A DNA stretch of 34,807 nt, taken from Fibrobacter sp. (lineage in GTDB: Bacteria > Fibrobacterota > Fibrobacteria > Fibrobacterales > Fibrobacteraceae). Of this stretch, positions 23,718 to 31,577 are shown in pieces. The translations under genes and the position numbers were made by a program. Within the stretch, counting starts at the first letter, position 1, and every line of letters begins with the position of its first letter. Below the pieces are notes generated by a model that made no database searches, was not told the DNA's origin, and worked only from the letters and a program-made list of their open reading frames with translations. The stretch spans positions 1-34,807 of the forward strand of contig JAKSIB010000034.1 of assembly GCA_024399065.1 (NCBI GenBank), given 5' to 3'.

Positions 23718-26342
23718 ATGAGCGAAAATACCCCCCTCTTTCTAAAAGATTTCCTTCCCAAGAACAACAAGGACGCACAAAACTCCGGCGATCAGCAAGC
23801 CGACGTTTCTTCTGAAGCCCTTTTGGAATCTTTCTTGACATGGGCAGAATCCAAGGGAACTTCGCTTTACCCCGCCCAGGAAGAAGCCATCTTGGAACTT
23901 CTGGACGGAAAAAATGTCATTTTGAATACTCCCACCGGTTCCGGGAAATCCATGGTGGCCCTGGCTATGCATTTCGATAGTCTGGCCCACGGAAGACGCA
24001 GCGTTTACACCTGCCCCATCAAGGCCTTGGTCAACGAAAAATGGATGGCCCTGTGTAAGGAATTTGGCCCCGAAAATGTAGGACTTTCCACAGGTGACGC
24101 CACCGTCAATCGCGACGCCCCCATCATCTGCTGTACTGCCGAAATTCTCGCCAACATGGCCCTTTGCGAAGGGGAAATGTCCACCATTTCCGACGTGGTC
24201 ATGGATGAATTCCATTACTACTCCGACAAGGAACGCGGCGCAGCCTGGCAGGTTCCTCTCTTGACCATGCCACACACACGATTCCTTCTCATGAGCGCAA
24301 CCATCGGCGCCACGGAATTTTTCGAGAAGGAAATGACGAAGCATACGGGTAAGGAATCCGTTACCGTCCGCTCTACAGACCGCCCGGTTCCTCTTGATTT
24401 TACCTACTCCGAAACGGAACTTTCCAACACCGTTCAAAAACTTGTGAACGAAGGGAAGGCTCCTGTTTATGTGGTGCATTTTACCCAGGCTGCTGCAGCA
24501 ACCAACGCCCAGAATTTCATGAGTTTGGACCTTTGTTCCAAGGAAGAAAAGGTGGCCATCAACGAAGCCATCAAGGAAGTTCGTTTCAGCAGCCCCTACG
24601 GCCCCGAAGTGAAGCGTTGGCTGAAGCAGGGCATCGGCATTCACCATGCAGGACTTTTACCGAAGTACAGAATTCTCTGCGAAAAGTTGGCTCAGAAAGG
24701 TTTGCTGAAAGTCATCTGCGGAACGGACACCTTAGGCGTTGGTGTCAATGTTCCTATTCGTACCGTTTTGTTCACACAGCTCTGTAAGTACAGCGGCGAC
24801 AAGACCGCAATCCTTACCGCACGCGACTTCCACCAGATCGCAGGACGCGCAGGTCGTAAGGGTTTTGACAACATAGGCTACGTGGTGGCCCAGGCTCCGG
24901 AACACGTTATTGAAAACCTAAAGTTAGAAGCCAAGACAAAACAGACCGGGAAAAAATTCCAAAAGAAAAAGCCGCCTGAACACGGCTACGTTCCTTTCGA
25001 CAAGGGAACATACGAACGCTTGATCCAGGCCGCTCCAGAGCCACTTACCTCCAGTTTCCAGGTGAGCCACGGAATGCTTTTGAACATTCTCAGCCGCCCC
25101 ACCGACGGTTGCCGCGCCATGCGAAATCTGTTGAAGGATTGTCACGAATCCGCAGCAAGCAAAAAGAAGTTGGAAAAGCGCGCATTCCAGTTATTCCGCG
25201 GCCTGGTAGAAGGCAAGATTATTGAATTTGTACCGCAGGTAGCACCGGGCTACAGCAAGCTCCGCGTGAACATGGATTTGCAGGACGACTTCTCCATGAA
25301 TCAGCCCCTTTCCCTGTACCTGCTGGACACTTTGCCAAAGTTGGACAAGGACAGCCCCGACTACGCTTTAGATGTTATTACTTTGTGCGAAAGCATCGTG
25401 GAAAACCCCGAAACCATCTTGCGCATTCAGCAAAACAAGGCGAAGAACGCCCGCATGGATGAAATGAAGGCCCAGGGTATGGAATTCAACCAGCGTATGG
25501 AAGAATTGGAAAAGGTGGAATACCCCAAGCCCCTCCGCGAATTCCTTTACGACACCTACAACGCCTTCGCAGAAAACCACCCGTGGGTCGACGTAAACGT
25601 GGAACCCAAATCCATCGTCCGCGAAATGTTTGAAAACTTCAGCACCTTCAGCGGTTACGTAAAACAGTACAACTTGCAGCGCATGGAAGCAATTCTCCTG
25701 CGCCACCTGAACTACGTCTACAAAGTTCTGCAGCAAACTGTTCCCGATGGATACAAAAACGACGAACTCCGCGATATGGAAGAGTACCTTGGCGACATGA
25801 TTCGTCGCACGGACTCCAGCCTTCTGGAAGAATGGGAAAAGATGGCCCATCCCGAAGACTATCAGAAGCGTATGGAAGCCGCCGGGGCTACGGAACTGGA
25901 AACCGCATTTGGCGCCGACAAGGTGGCCGCCGACATTACCTACGACAAGAAACGTTTCGTCAATATGGTGCGTCAGCGCATCTTCCAGCTCATGGGCGCA
26001 CTCCAAAAGCAAGCTTACGGCGATGCGCTTGACATGCTGGCAGACGACTTGGCAGAAGGCCAAATGCTGGTGGACGGCGAAGGCAAGCCATGGACCGAAA
26101 GCCGCTTACTGGAAATCATGGCAGCCTACACCGCAGAACACCACAAGTTCCGTCTGGACGTAGAAGGAAGATCCATCCATCACAGCATTATCACTTACGA
26201 TGGAGACATCATGCGCATCCAGCAAATGCTGCAGGACGAAGAAGATTTCAACGACTGGAGTATCGATTTCGAAATTGATATGAAGGAATGTCGCGAAGCC
26301 GGCATGCCTTTGATCAAGATGATGAGAATCGGCGAAGTTTAA
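23718..26342 (+). CDS. Ski2-like DExH RNA helicase with C-terminal DUF3516
   Basis: An 874-residue superfamily 2 helicase. Motif I is TPTGSGKS (71-78), motif II is DEFH (163-166), motif III is SAT (193-195) and motif VI is QIAGRAGR (373-380). [11 protein letters not shown] segment near 309-318 and the [13 protein letters not shown] segment are typical of the Ski2/Mtr4 group. The roughly 450-residue C-terminal region matches the DUF3516 architecture best known from actinobacterial helicases. RNA unwinding or turnover is expected; the substrate is unknown. A motif II of DEFH rather than DEVH is a small departure. The ATG has no clear ribosome binding site. It is divergent from wzc, and its TAA overlaps the stop of the convergent FISUMP gene. 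Confidence 0.9.
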   Translation: MSENTPLFLKDFLPKNNKDAQNSGDQQADVSSEALLESFLTWAESKGTSLYPAQEEAILELLDGKNVILNTPTGSGKSMVALAMHFDSLAHGRRSVYTCPIKALVNEKWMALCKEFGPENVGLSTGDATVNRDAPIICCTAEILANMALCEGEMSTISDVVMDEFHYYSDKERGAAWQVPLLTMPHTRFLLMSATIGATEFFEKEMTKHTGKESVTVRSTDRPVPLDFTYSETELSNTVQKLVNEGKAPVYVVHFTQAAAATNAQNFMSLDLCSKEEKVAINEAIKEVRFSSPYGPEVKRWLKQGIGIHHAGLLPKYRILCEKLAQKGLLKVICGTDTLGVGVNVPIRTVLFTQLCKYSGDKTAILTARDFHQIAGRAGRKGFDNIGYVVAQAPEHVIENLKLEAKTKQTGKKFQKKKPPEHGYVPFDKGTYERLIQAAPEPLTSSFQVSHGMLLNILSRPTDGCRAMRNLLKDCHESAASKKKLEKRAFQLFRGLVEGKIIEFVPQVAPGYSKLRVNMDLQDDFSMNQPLSLYLLDTLPKLDKDSPDYALDVITLCESIVENPETILRIQQNKAKNARMDEMKAQGMEFNQRMEELEKVEYPKPLREFLYDTYNAFAENHPWVDVNVEPKSIVREMFENFSTFSGYVKQYNLQRMEAILLRHLNYVYKVLQQTVPDGYKNDELRDMEEYLGDMIRRTDSSLLEEWEKMAHPEDYQKRMEAAGATELETAFGADKVAADITYDKKRFVNMVRQRIFQLMGALQKQAYGDALDMLADDLAEGQMLVDGEGKPWTESRLLEIMAAYTAEHHKFRLDVEGRSIHHSIITYDGDIMRIQQMLQDEEDFNDWSIDFEIDMKECREAGMPLIKMMRIGEV

Positions 26343-27061
26343 CGGTTCTTCACGCAGCGAATGGAATAGGCATCGCTCTTGTAAGAGAAATCTGCACCAA
26401 TCTTTCCACCACGAAAACCGAGGCTACGATACCTGGCGCATTCGTGGCTAACAGCCGTTGCAGTCCAGTAATAGGCAGACTTGTTCAAGTCAAAGAAATA
26501 GCCCATGCCGTAGCGGCCTCCCGAAGGAACACCCGCAAAGCCCACGCTATCCTTACCCGGTCTGGAACCAAAACATTCCTCCCAGTAATTGGGAGATTTC
26601 AGCATGTTACCCGGAATATCGTCTTCCAGGCTTCTCAGGTATTCACAAAGTTCATGCCACTCATCTTCAGAAGGAATGTGCCAGCCTTCAGGAGCAATTC
26701 CCTGATAAGTCCCTGCGGAAATTTTTGCTGCACTTTCAGCATCTAAGTCCATTTCATTAAATTTGGCATCCAAATCCATGGCAGCCGCCCAAGTATAGAG
26801 GCGACCATATCTTGCTGCGTTCTTTGCGACCTCTCCATAAACAAAACTGCCAACATCATCATCAGCGTGTCCGCCTTTAGTGACATAGCGGAGATTTTCT
26901 GCCATCCAAATTTGCTCACCAATTTTCACGGTGCTATAAATTTCACCATCACGGTCGTCCACCAAGGAACCATAGCCGAACTTGACGCCATTCTCCATAA
27001 GGTAAGCGGAGAATTCTTCGTCTTTTACACTTTTCGTAAATCCAGCTTGGTTTAAAATCAT
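26339..27061 (-). CDS. FISUMP-domain protein
   Basis: Contains the Fibrobacter succinogenes major paralogous domain (TIGR02145). The signature [20 protein letters not shown] with AENLRY lies near residues 34-59. The [12 protein letters not shown] segment, [47 protein letters not shown] and the final [14 protein letters not shown] also follow the domain pattern. Most family members are secreted or lipoproteins, but this 240-residue copy has no signal peptide: residues 1-33 are polar. The ATG at 27061 has AAGGTG 5 bases upstream. A perfect sigma-54 promoter lies 69 bases upstream of the start. It converges on the helicase gene with a 4-base overlap (TTAA). Function of the domain is unknown. Confidence 0.93.
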   Translation of the reverse strand: MILNQAGFTKSVKDEEFSAYLMENGVKFGYGSLVDDRDGEIYSTVKIGEQIWMAENLRYVTKGGHADDDVGSFVYGEVAKNAARYGRLYTWAAAMDLDAKFNEMDLDAESAAKISAGTYQGIAPEGWHIPSEDEWHELCEYLRSLEDDIPGNMLKSPNYWEECFGSRPGKDSVGFAGVPSGGRYGMGYFFDLNKSAYYWTATAVSHECARYRSLGFRGGKIGADFSYKSDAYSIRCVKNR

Positions 27062-27129
27062 TGTTTCACCTTAATTTTTACAGAAATTGAAAATTTTTCA
27101 TTTCTTTTCCGACTTTACGCCGTATGAAA

Positions 27130-27146
27130 TGCAAAATCCGTGCCAA
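27130..27146 (-). promoter_or_regulatory. Sigma-54 (RpoN) promoter of the FISUMP gene
   Basis: On the minus strand the site reads TTGGCACGGATTTTGCA, a full match to YTGGCACGRNNNTTGCW. It differs from the spoVG promoter by one base, in the unconstrained spacer. The predicted start is near 27118, giving a leader of about 57 nt. Confidence 0.8.
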
Positions 27147-27165
27147 GGAGAGGTTTAAGCGGAAA

Positions 27166-27186
27166 GGATAAAGGTTAAAGGTTAAA
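27166..27186. repeat. Heptamer tandem repeat, GGTTAAA family
   Basis: Three 7-base units: GGATAAA, GGTTAAA, GGTTAAA. They lie between the divergent FISUMP and nadA genes, just upstream of the FISUMP sigma-54 site. The same unit recurs at 28311-28331. Confidence 0.7.
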
Positions 27187-27255
27187 GGGGACCAACCATT
27201 TTTTCTATCTTTGGGTCAAAAGCGTCCTTTGTTCGACATTACCTTCGAACAGGAG

Positions 27256-27276
27256 CCTCGAACCTCGAACCTCGAG
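27256..27276. repeat. Heptamer tandem repeat, CCTCGAA family
   Basis: Three 7-base units: CCTCGAA, CCTCGAA, CCTCGAG. The array ends 7 bases before the nadA ATG. In gene-sense orientation it is the same unit as the array before the thioesterase gene (6266-6286). Confidence 0.8.
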
Positions 27277-27283
27277 CCTACAA

Positions 27284-28300
27284 ATGACCGCAGAAGAACT
27301 TTACAATCGTCTTAAGACTATCCAGCCCGGCGCTGTCCTTTGCACCTATTCCATGGAAAAAGTGGAACAGATGCTTCCCGTCATCAACGAGATTAACGAA
27401 CTGAAGAAGGAACGTGACGCCGTGATTCTCGCCCACAGTTACGTTGCCCCGGAAATCATCCTGGGTGTTGCCGACTACGACGGCGACAGTTTCAAGCTGA
27501 GCCAGGACGCCACCAAGGTGGAAGCAAAGACCATCGTCTTCTCCGCAGTCCGTTTCATGGGCGAAACCGCCAAGATTCTGAACCCCACCAAGGACGTTCT
27601 GATTCCGGGTCCTCTTACCGGTTGTAGCCTGGCCGACTCCATTACCGGAGCCGAAGTCCGCGCCCTCCGCGAAAAGTATCCCGACCACACTTTCGTCTGC
27701 TACATCAATACCACCGCCGACGTGAAGGCAAACTGCGACGTTTGCGTCACCAGTTCCAACGTGATGAAGATCGTAAGCAGTCTCGAAAACGATAAAATCG
27801 TATTCGTACCCGATGGTCTCATGGGCCAGAACCTCATTGAGGAAATGAAGAAGCGTAACATCAAGAAGGAAATCGTTCTCCATAGCGGTTGCTGCTACGT
27901 GCACGAAACCTACGATTCCGAACTGATCAACTTCTTCCGCAGCCAGAATCCGGGCCTGAAGGTGGTAAGCCATCCCGAATGCCATCCGGGCGTCGCCCTC
28001 CTCAGCGATTACGTGGGCAGCACCGGTCAAATGGTTTCCTACATCAAGGAACAGCCGGAAAATACTCCGTTCCTGCTCCTTACCGAATGCGGCCTCAATG
28101 CCCGTATGCAGTACGAGTTCCCCAATAAGCGCTTTATCGGTAGCTGCAGCATGTGTAAGTACATGAAATCCAACTCCCTGGAAAACATTCTGGAAACCCT
28201 CCGTCATCCGGACTCGGCCCAGCATGTGGAACTGGACGAAGCAACTCGCGTCGCCGCAAAGAAGTGCATCGACGCCATGTTCTACTACGCAGCTAAGTAG
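27284..28300 (+). CDS. nadA: Quinolinate synthase
   Basis: Condenses iminoaspartate with dihydroxyacetone phosphate to quinolinate in de novo NAD synthesis, using a [4Fe-4S] cluster. The 338-residue product has the family pattern in order: AVILAHSYVAPEI, VADYDGDSFKLSQDA, FMGETAKILNP, the cluster-binding GCSLADS (Cys114), YINTTADVKA, VFVPDGLMGQNL, a second cluster region around Cys203/204 (LHSGCCYVHE), PECHPGV and a third around Cys291 (CKYMKSN). nadB and nadC are not in the window. The ATG has no clear ribosome binding site; the space in front is filled by a CCTCGAA heptamer array. Confidence 0.96.
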   Translation: MTAEELYNRLKTIQPGAVLCTYSMEKVEQMLPVINEINELKKERDAVILAHSYVAPEIILGVADYDGDSFKLSQDATKVEAKTIVFSAVRFMGETAKILNPTKDVLIPGPLTGCSLADSITGAEVRALREKYPDHTFVCYINTTADVKANCDVCVTSSNVMKIVSSLENDKIVFVPDGLMGQNLIEEMKKRNIKKEIVLHSGCCYVHETYDSELINFFRSQNPGLKVVSHPECHPGVALLSDYVGSTGQMVSYIKEQPENTPFLLLTECGLNARMQYEFPNKRFIGSCSMCKYMKSNSLENILETLRHPDSAQHVELDEATRVAAKKCIDAMFYYAAK

Positions 28301-28310
28301 GGAAACTCAA

Positions 28311-28331
28311 AGTCAAAGGTTAAAGGATAGA
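28311..28331. repeat. Degenerate heptamer repeat, GGTTAAA family
   Basis: Three 7-base units, AGTCAAA, GGTTAAA and GGATAGA, lie between the nadA stop and the start of the barrel gene. The array ends 8 bases before that ATG. Confidence 0.5.
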
Positions 28332-28339
28332 AGATCGTA

Positions 28340-29017
28340 ATGAAGATGAATAGACTTTTATTTGCACTGATCACCGCAGTTACAGTTTTCTGTTCTCACG
28401 CCTTGGCTGACGATTACTGGCCGAGAACATATTTTGTTGAAGCCGGCTTTGGTGCTGCCTATTCAAGAGGTGACTTAAATAAGCATATCATCAAGACGGC
28501 CGATACCCTCGGAAATAAAGTAACCGTACACCCGCCTACTTTGAATTTTCTTGCTAGTCCAGACCTCACCTTGGGCGCAAACATCTGGGCATTCACGCTG
28601 ACCGCAAATTTCCAGTATTGGAAATCTACCCAGGAACTCACCAAGTATGACGAAGAAGACAACGAGCGAAATTCTCGTATTTGGCGATTCGGCTTCGAGT
28701 TCACCTACAACTTGTTGTGGCCTGAAGATTTCCAGATCGGCCTCGGTGGCGGATACTCCTATAGCAATATCAAAACCAAAAATTCCGCAATGTTTGGTTA
28801 CGACGAAAGCATTGCCGAATTGATGGGTTCAGGCCTCGCCTTTATCGCCAACTTCCGTTACTATTTCACCAACCATATCGCAGTCGTGCCATCTGTCAAG
28901 ATTTACGAAAACTGGTATAAGAACATCTATACTGAGCAAACAGGCCTCTGCGACTTGGACCACTATTTTTGGCAAACAACTTTCTTTGCTTCACTGTCTG
29001 TACAATATCAGTTCTAG
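28340..29017 (+). CDS. Outer-membrane beta-barrel protein, unknown function
   Basis: A 225-residue protein with a cleavable signal peptide (MKMNRLLFALITAVTVFCSH, continuing to ALA). The mature part alternates aromatic and small residues in short strands, for example FVEAGFGAAYSRGDL, GANIWAFTLTANFQYW, FQIGLGGGYSYSNI and GLAFIANFRYYFTNHIAVVP. It ends in SVQYQF; a terminal Phe is the usual outer-membrane insertion signal. About eight strands are expected, as in small OmpA/OmpW-like barrels. I cannot place it in a named family. The start could also be the ATG at 28346. It lies 39 bases after nadA and 13 bases before a second putative outer-membrane gene. Confidence 0.75.
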   Translation: MKMNRLLFALITAVTVFCSHALADDYWPRTYFVEAGFGAAYSRGDLNKHIIKTADTLGNKVTVHPPTLNFLASPDLTLGANIWAFTLTANFQYWKSTQELTKYDEEDNERNSRIWRFGFEFTYNLLWPEDFQIGLGGGYSYSNIKTKNSAMFGYDESIAELMGSGLAFIANFRYYFTNHIAVVPSVKIYENWYKNIYTEQTGLCDLDHYFWQTTFFASLSVQYQF

Positions 29018-29030
29018 GTTTGGGTAAAAT

Positions 29031-29969
29031 ATGAAAACAATCACTAAAATCATTTCCGCTATCGCTTTAGGCGTAGCAGTATCCGCAGGCGCAGCCGACA
29101 AAGATGGCTGGGCAACCACCAACGAAACATTGTCCGCATTCTACAAGGCATCCAACCGAGCCGGTTATGTCAAGCCCATCATCGACAATGTTGGTAACGT
29201 GCTGAACAGCAACTGGTATGCAAGCGCCAGCGTCCCCCAGAATTTCGCCTTTGAAGCAGGTCTTCCCTTCGCCATCGTACCCATCGGAGATGACGACAGA
29301 AAATACACTCAAAAAGTAGGCATTCTTTCCGCAGACATTCCCACCATTTTCGGAGACAAGGGCCAGCCAGCTGTTCCCGGGATCGTTTACGGTAACGAGA
29401 CCTTGAACAGCCTCCCCATTTTCACCTATCCGTACTTGCAACTCGGCATCAGCTACTACCACGCACGTCTGGTTCTCCGCGGCATGTGGCTTCCGCCCAT
29501 CAGCGAACTGAAGGGTTTCAACCTTTTGGGTATTGGCGCACAGTATAGTTTCGGCCATCTGTTCCAGAAAAAGTTGCCCGCCGCCCTCCAGACTATGGAC
29601 ATCAGCGCCGTATTCGGCTACAGCTCCAGCACCATCAAGTACCAACCCAAGGAACACACCTCCCCTTTGATTCTTGATCTGACCGGCATTACTGCAGACG
29701 TTGTAATCGGCTACAAACCTATCAAGGAAGTGGAAGTCATGATGACCTTGGGTTACCAGTACGCCAACATGGATGCCTCCGGCAAATCCAGCGCATACGC
29801 CCCCAACTACGACCTTTCTGTTGAAGGCAATAGCGGATTCAAGTTCGGTCTGGAAGTCGCATTTACCGTGGGTAACTCCTACCATCCGGTTATCGGCTTT
29901 GATTATGCCGGCAAGTCCAGCTTTACGACTAACGTTCTTTACTTCCAGCAGCAGTTCGGCAAGGAATAA
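29031..29969 (+). CDS. Probable outer-membrane beta-barrel protein, DUF6588-like
   Basis: A 312-residue protein with a signal peptide (MKTITKIISAIALGVAVSAG, cleaved after GAA). The mature part begins with a helical segment, then WYASASVPQNFAFEAGLPFA, strands such as LQLGISYYHARLVLRGMWLP and NLLGIGAQYSFGHLFQ, and ends with VLYFQQQFGKE. The combination of NSNWYASASVP with FEAGLPFA resembles DUF6588 outer-membrane proteins, but this is from memory of the pattern. It sits 13 bases after the preceding barrel gene, so the pair is probably co-transcribed. A GGG site lies 6 bases upstream of the ATG. Function unknown. Confidence 0.72.
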   Translation: MKTITKIISAIALGVAVSAGAADKDGWATTNETLSAFYKASNRAGYVKPIIDNVGNVLNSNWYASASVPQNFAFEAGLPFAIVPIGDDDRKYTQKVGILSADIPTIFGDKGQPAVPGIVYGNETLNSLPIFTYPYLQLGISYYHARLVLRGMWLPPISELKGFNLLGIGAQYSFGHLFQKKLPAALQTMDISAVFGYSSSTIKYQPKEHTSPLILDLTGITADVVIGYKPIKEVEVMMTLGYQYANMDASGKSSAYAPNYDLSVEGNSGFKFGLEVAFTVGNSYHPVIGFDYAGKSSFTTNVLYFQQQFGKE

Positions 29970-30041
29970 TTTCAACCTGGGGCAAGTGGCGAAGTCGACC
30001 GCTACATCCTGCAACCCGCAACAAAATAAAGAAGGCATAAG

Positions 30042-31577
30042 ATGATTACATTCCTTATTGGCGTCGCCATCCTCATCGGAGGCTACTTCACTTACGGAAA
30101 ATTCGTTGAAAAAGTTTTCGGTCCCGATGACCGCAAGCCGCCTGCACTTGAAAATCCTGATGGTGTGGACCGCGTGGTTCTGCCCCATTGGAAAAACGTC
30201 TTGATCCAGCTTTTGAACATCGCCGGCATCGGTCCCGTGATTGGCGTGATTCTTGGAATCAAGTTCGGTGCCATCGTCTTTATTTTGCTTCCCCTGGGTA
30301 ACGTCCTTGGCGGTGCCGTCCACGACTACTTCAGCGGCATGGTGAGCATGCGTAACAACGGTTACAATGTTCCAGCCCTCTCCCGCAAGTTCCTGGGCAA
30401 AGGACCTTCCAAGATCGTTATCACCCTGATTTCTGTGGCATTGATTCTTGTAGGCGCCGTGTTCACCAACACTCCTGCAGCTCTCATCAACACCCCCATT
30501 CTCGTGGGGAGCGCTGTTTCTCCCACTCTGTTCTGGATTGCAGTGGGCTGCATTTTCGTCTATTACTTCCTTAGCACCTTCTTCCCCATCGACAAGATTA
30601 TCGGCCGCATCTACCCGATTTTCGGTGCCCTGCTGATTCTCGCCTCCATCGCAATTTTGATCGGCATCGCCCCGAACCTTGGTGTTCTTGACGAAATCTG
30701 CTTCAGCGACTTCGCCAGCAACTTCAACAAGCATCCGGCCGGCCAGCCCATCATTCCCATGCTGTTCGTGACCATCGCTTGCGGCATCATCAGTGGTTTC
30801 CACAGCACCCAGAGCCCGCTGGTGGCCCGTACTGAAAAGAGCGAACATATGGGCCGTCAGACTTTCTACGGTATGATGATTATCGAAGGCCTTATCGGTA
30901 TGATCTGGGCTGCAGGTGGTATGTTCATTTACCACCAGATGCCGGAACTTATCACCGGCGCTAGCGGCGTCAAGGTTTTGAGCGCATTGGTTTCCACCGT
31001 GATTCCCTTCGCCCCCATTTCCGTGATGGTTGTTATCGGAGTGATCGTCCTCGCTATCACCAGTGGCGACACCAGCCTTCGCAGCCTCCGCCTCACCATT
31101 GCAGAATTGTTCAACATCGAACAGACTTCTGTCAAGAGTCGTTTGATGCTCACCGTCCCCATGTTCTTCGTCTGCTTCCTCATCATCCTTTGGAGCAACC
31201 TGAACCCGGAAGGTTTCAACATCCTTTGGAATTACTTCAGCTGGAGCAACCAGCTCATGGCCGTATGCAGCCTCTGCGTCACTACCGTCTATCTCCGCTG
31301 CAAGGGCAAGAATTTCTGGATTGGACTTGGCCCCTGCCTGTTCATGAGCTTTATCTGCTTTGATTACATTCTGTGGGTCAGCCCCACCAACCTGAAGGGT
31401 GCACCCCTGGGCTTTGGCTTGAACTACAACACCGCATTGGTTCTCGCCATTATCCTCTCCGCTCTTCTCGGCTCCTGGCTGGTCAAGCGCGGTAAGAAAC
31501 TTTCTACCATGGAAGGTTTCGATCCGGATAAGTGGGACGTTTCCAAGGACGTCAAGAACAATTACCAGCCTAAGTAA
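30042..31577 (+). CDS. cstA: CstA family carbon-starvation / pyruvate-type transporter
   Basis: Inner-membrane transporter of the CstA family, whose characterised members carry pyruvate or peptides. The 511-residue product has many hydrophobic helices. Family signatures are NIAGIGPVIGVILGIKFG near residues 59-76, NVLGGAVHDYFSGMVSMRNN, FHSTQSPLVARTEKSEHMGR and the highly conserved ITSGDTSLRSLRL near 346-358. It is shorter than E. coli CstA/BtsT (about 700), matching the compact form common outside enterobacteria. A GAAGG site lies 6 bases upstream of the ATG. Its stop shares a base with the recD2 start (TAATG). The substrate is not readable here; pyruvate is a reasonable guess. Confidence 0.92.
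   Translation: MITFLIGVAILIGGYFTYGKFVEKVFGPDDRKPPALENPDGVDRVVLPHWKNVLIQLLNIAGIGPVIGVILGIKFGAIVFILLPLGNVLGGAVHDYFSGMVSMRNNGYNVPALSRKFLGKGPSKIVITLISVALILVGAVFTNTPAALINTPILVGSAVSPTLFWIAVGCIFVYYFLSTFFPIDKIIGRIYPIFGALLILASIAILIGIAPNLGVLDEICFSDFASNFNKHPAGQPIIPMLFVTIACGIISGFHSTQSPLVARTEKSEHMGRQTFYGMMIIEGLIGMIWAAGGMFIYHQMPELITGASGVKVLSALVSTVIPFAPISVMVVIGVIVLAITSGDTSLRSLRLTIAELFNIEQTSVKSRLMLTVPMFFVCFLIILWSNLNPEGFNILWNYFSWSNQLMAVCSLCVTTVYLRCKGKNFWIGLGPCLFMSFICFDYILWVSPTNLKGAPLGFGLNYNTALVLAIILSALLGSWLVKRGKKLSTMEGFDPDKWDVSKDVKNNYQPK

Noticed and set aside
29067..30935. 622-codon minus-strand frame across the barrel and cstA genes
   Set aside because: It crosses two well-supported genes and an intergenic region; the product has no recognisable family.
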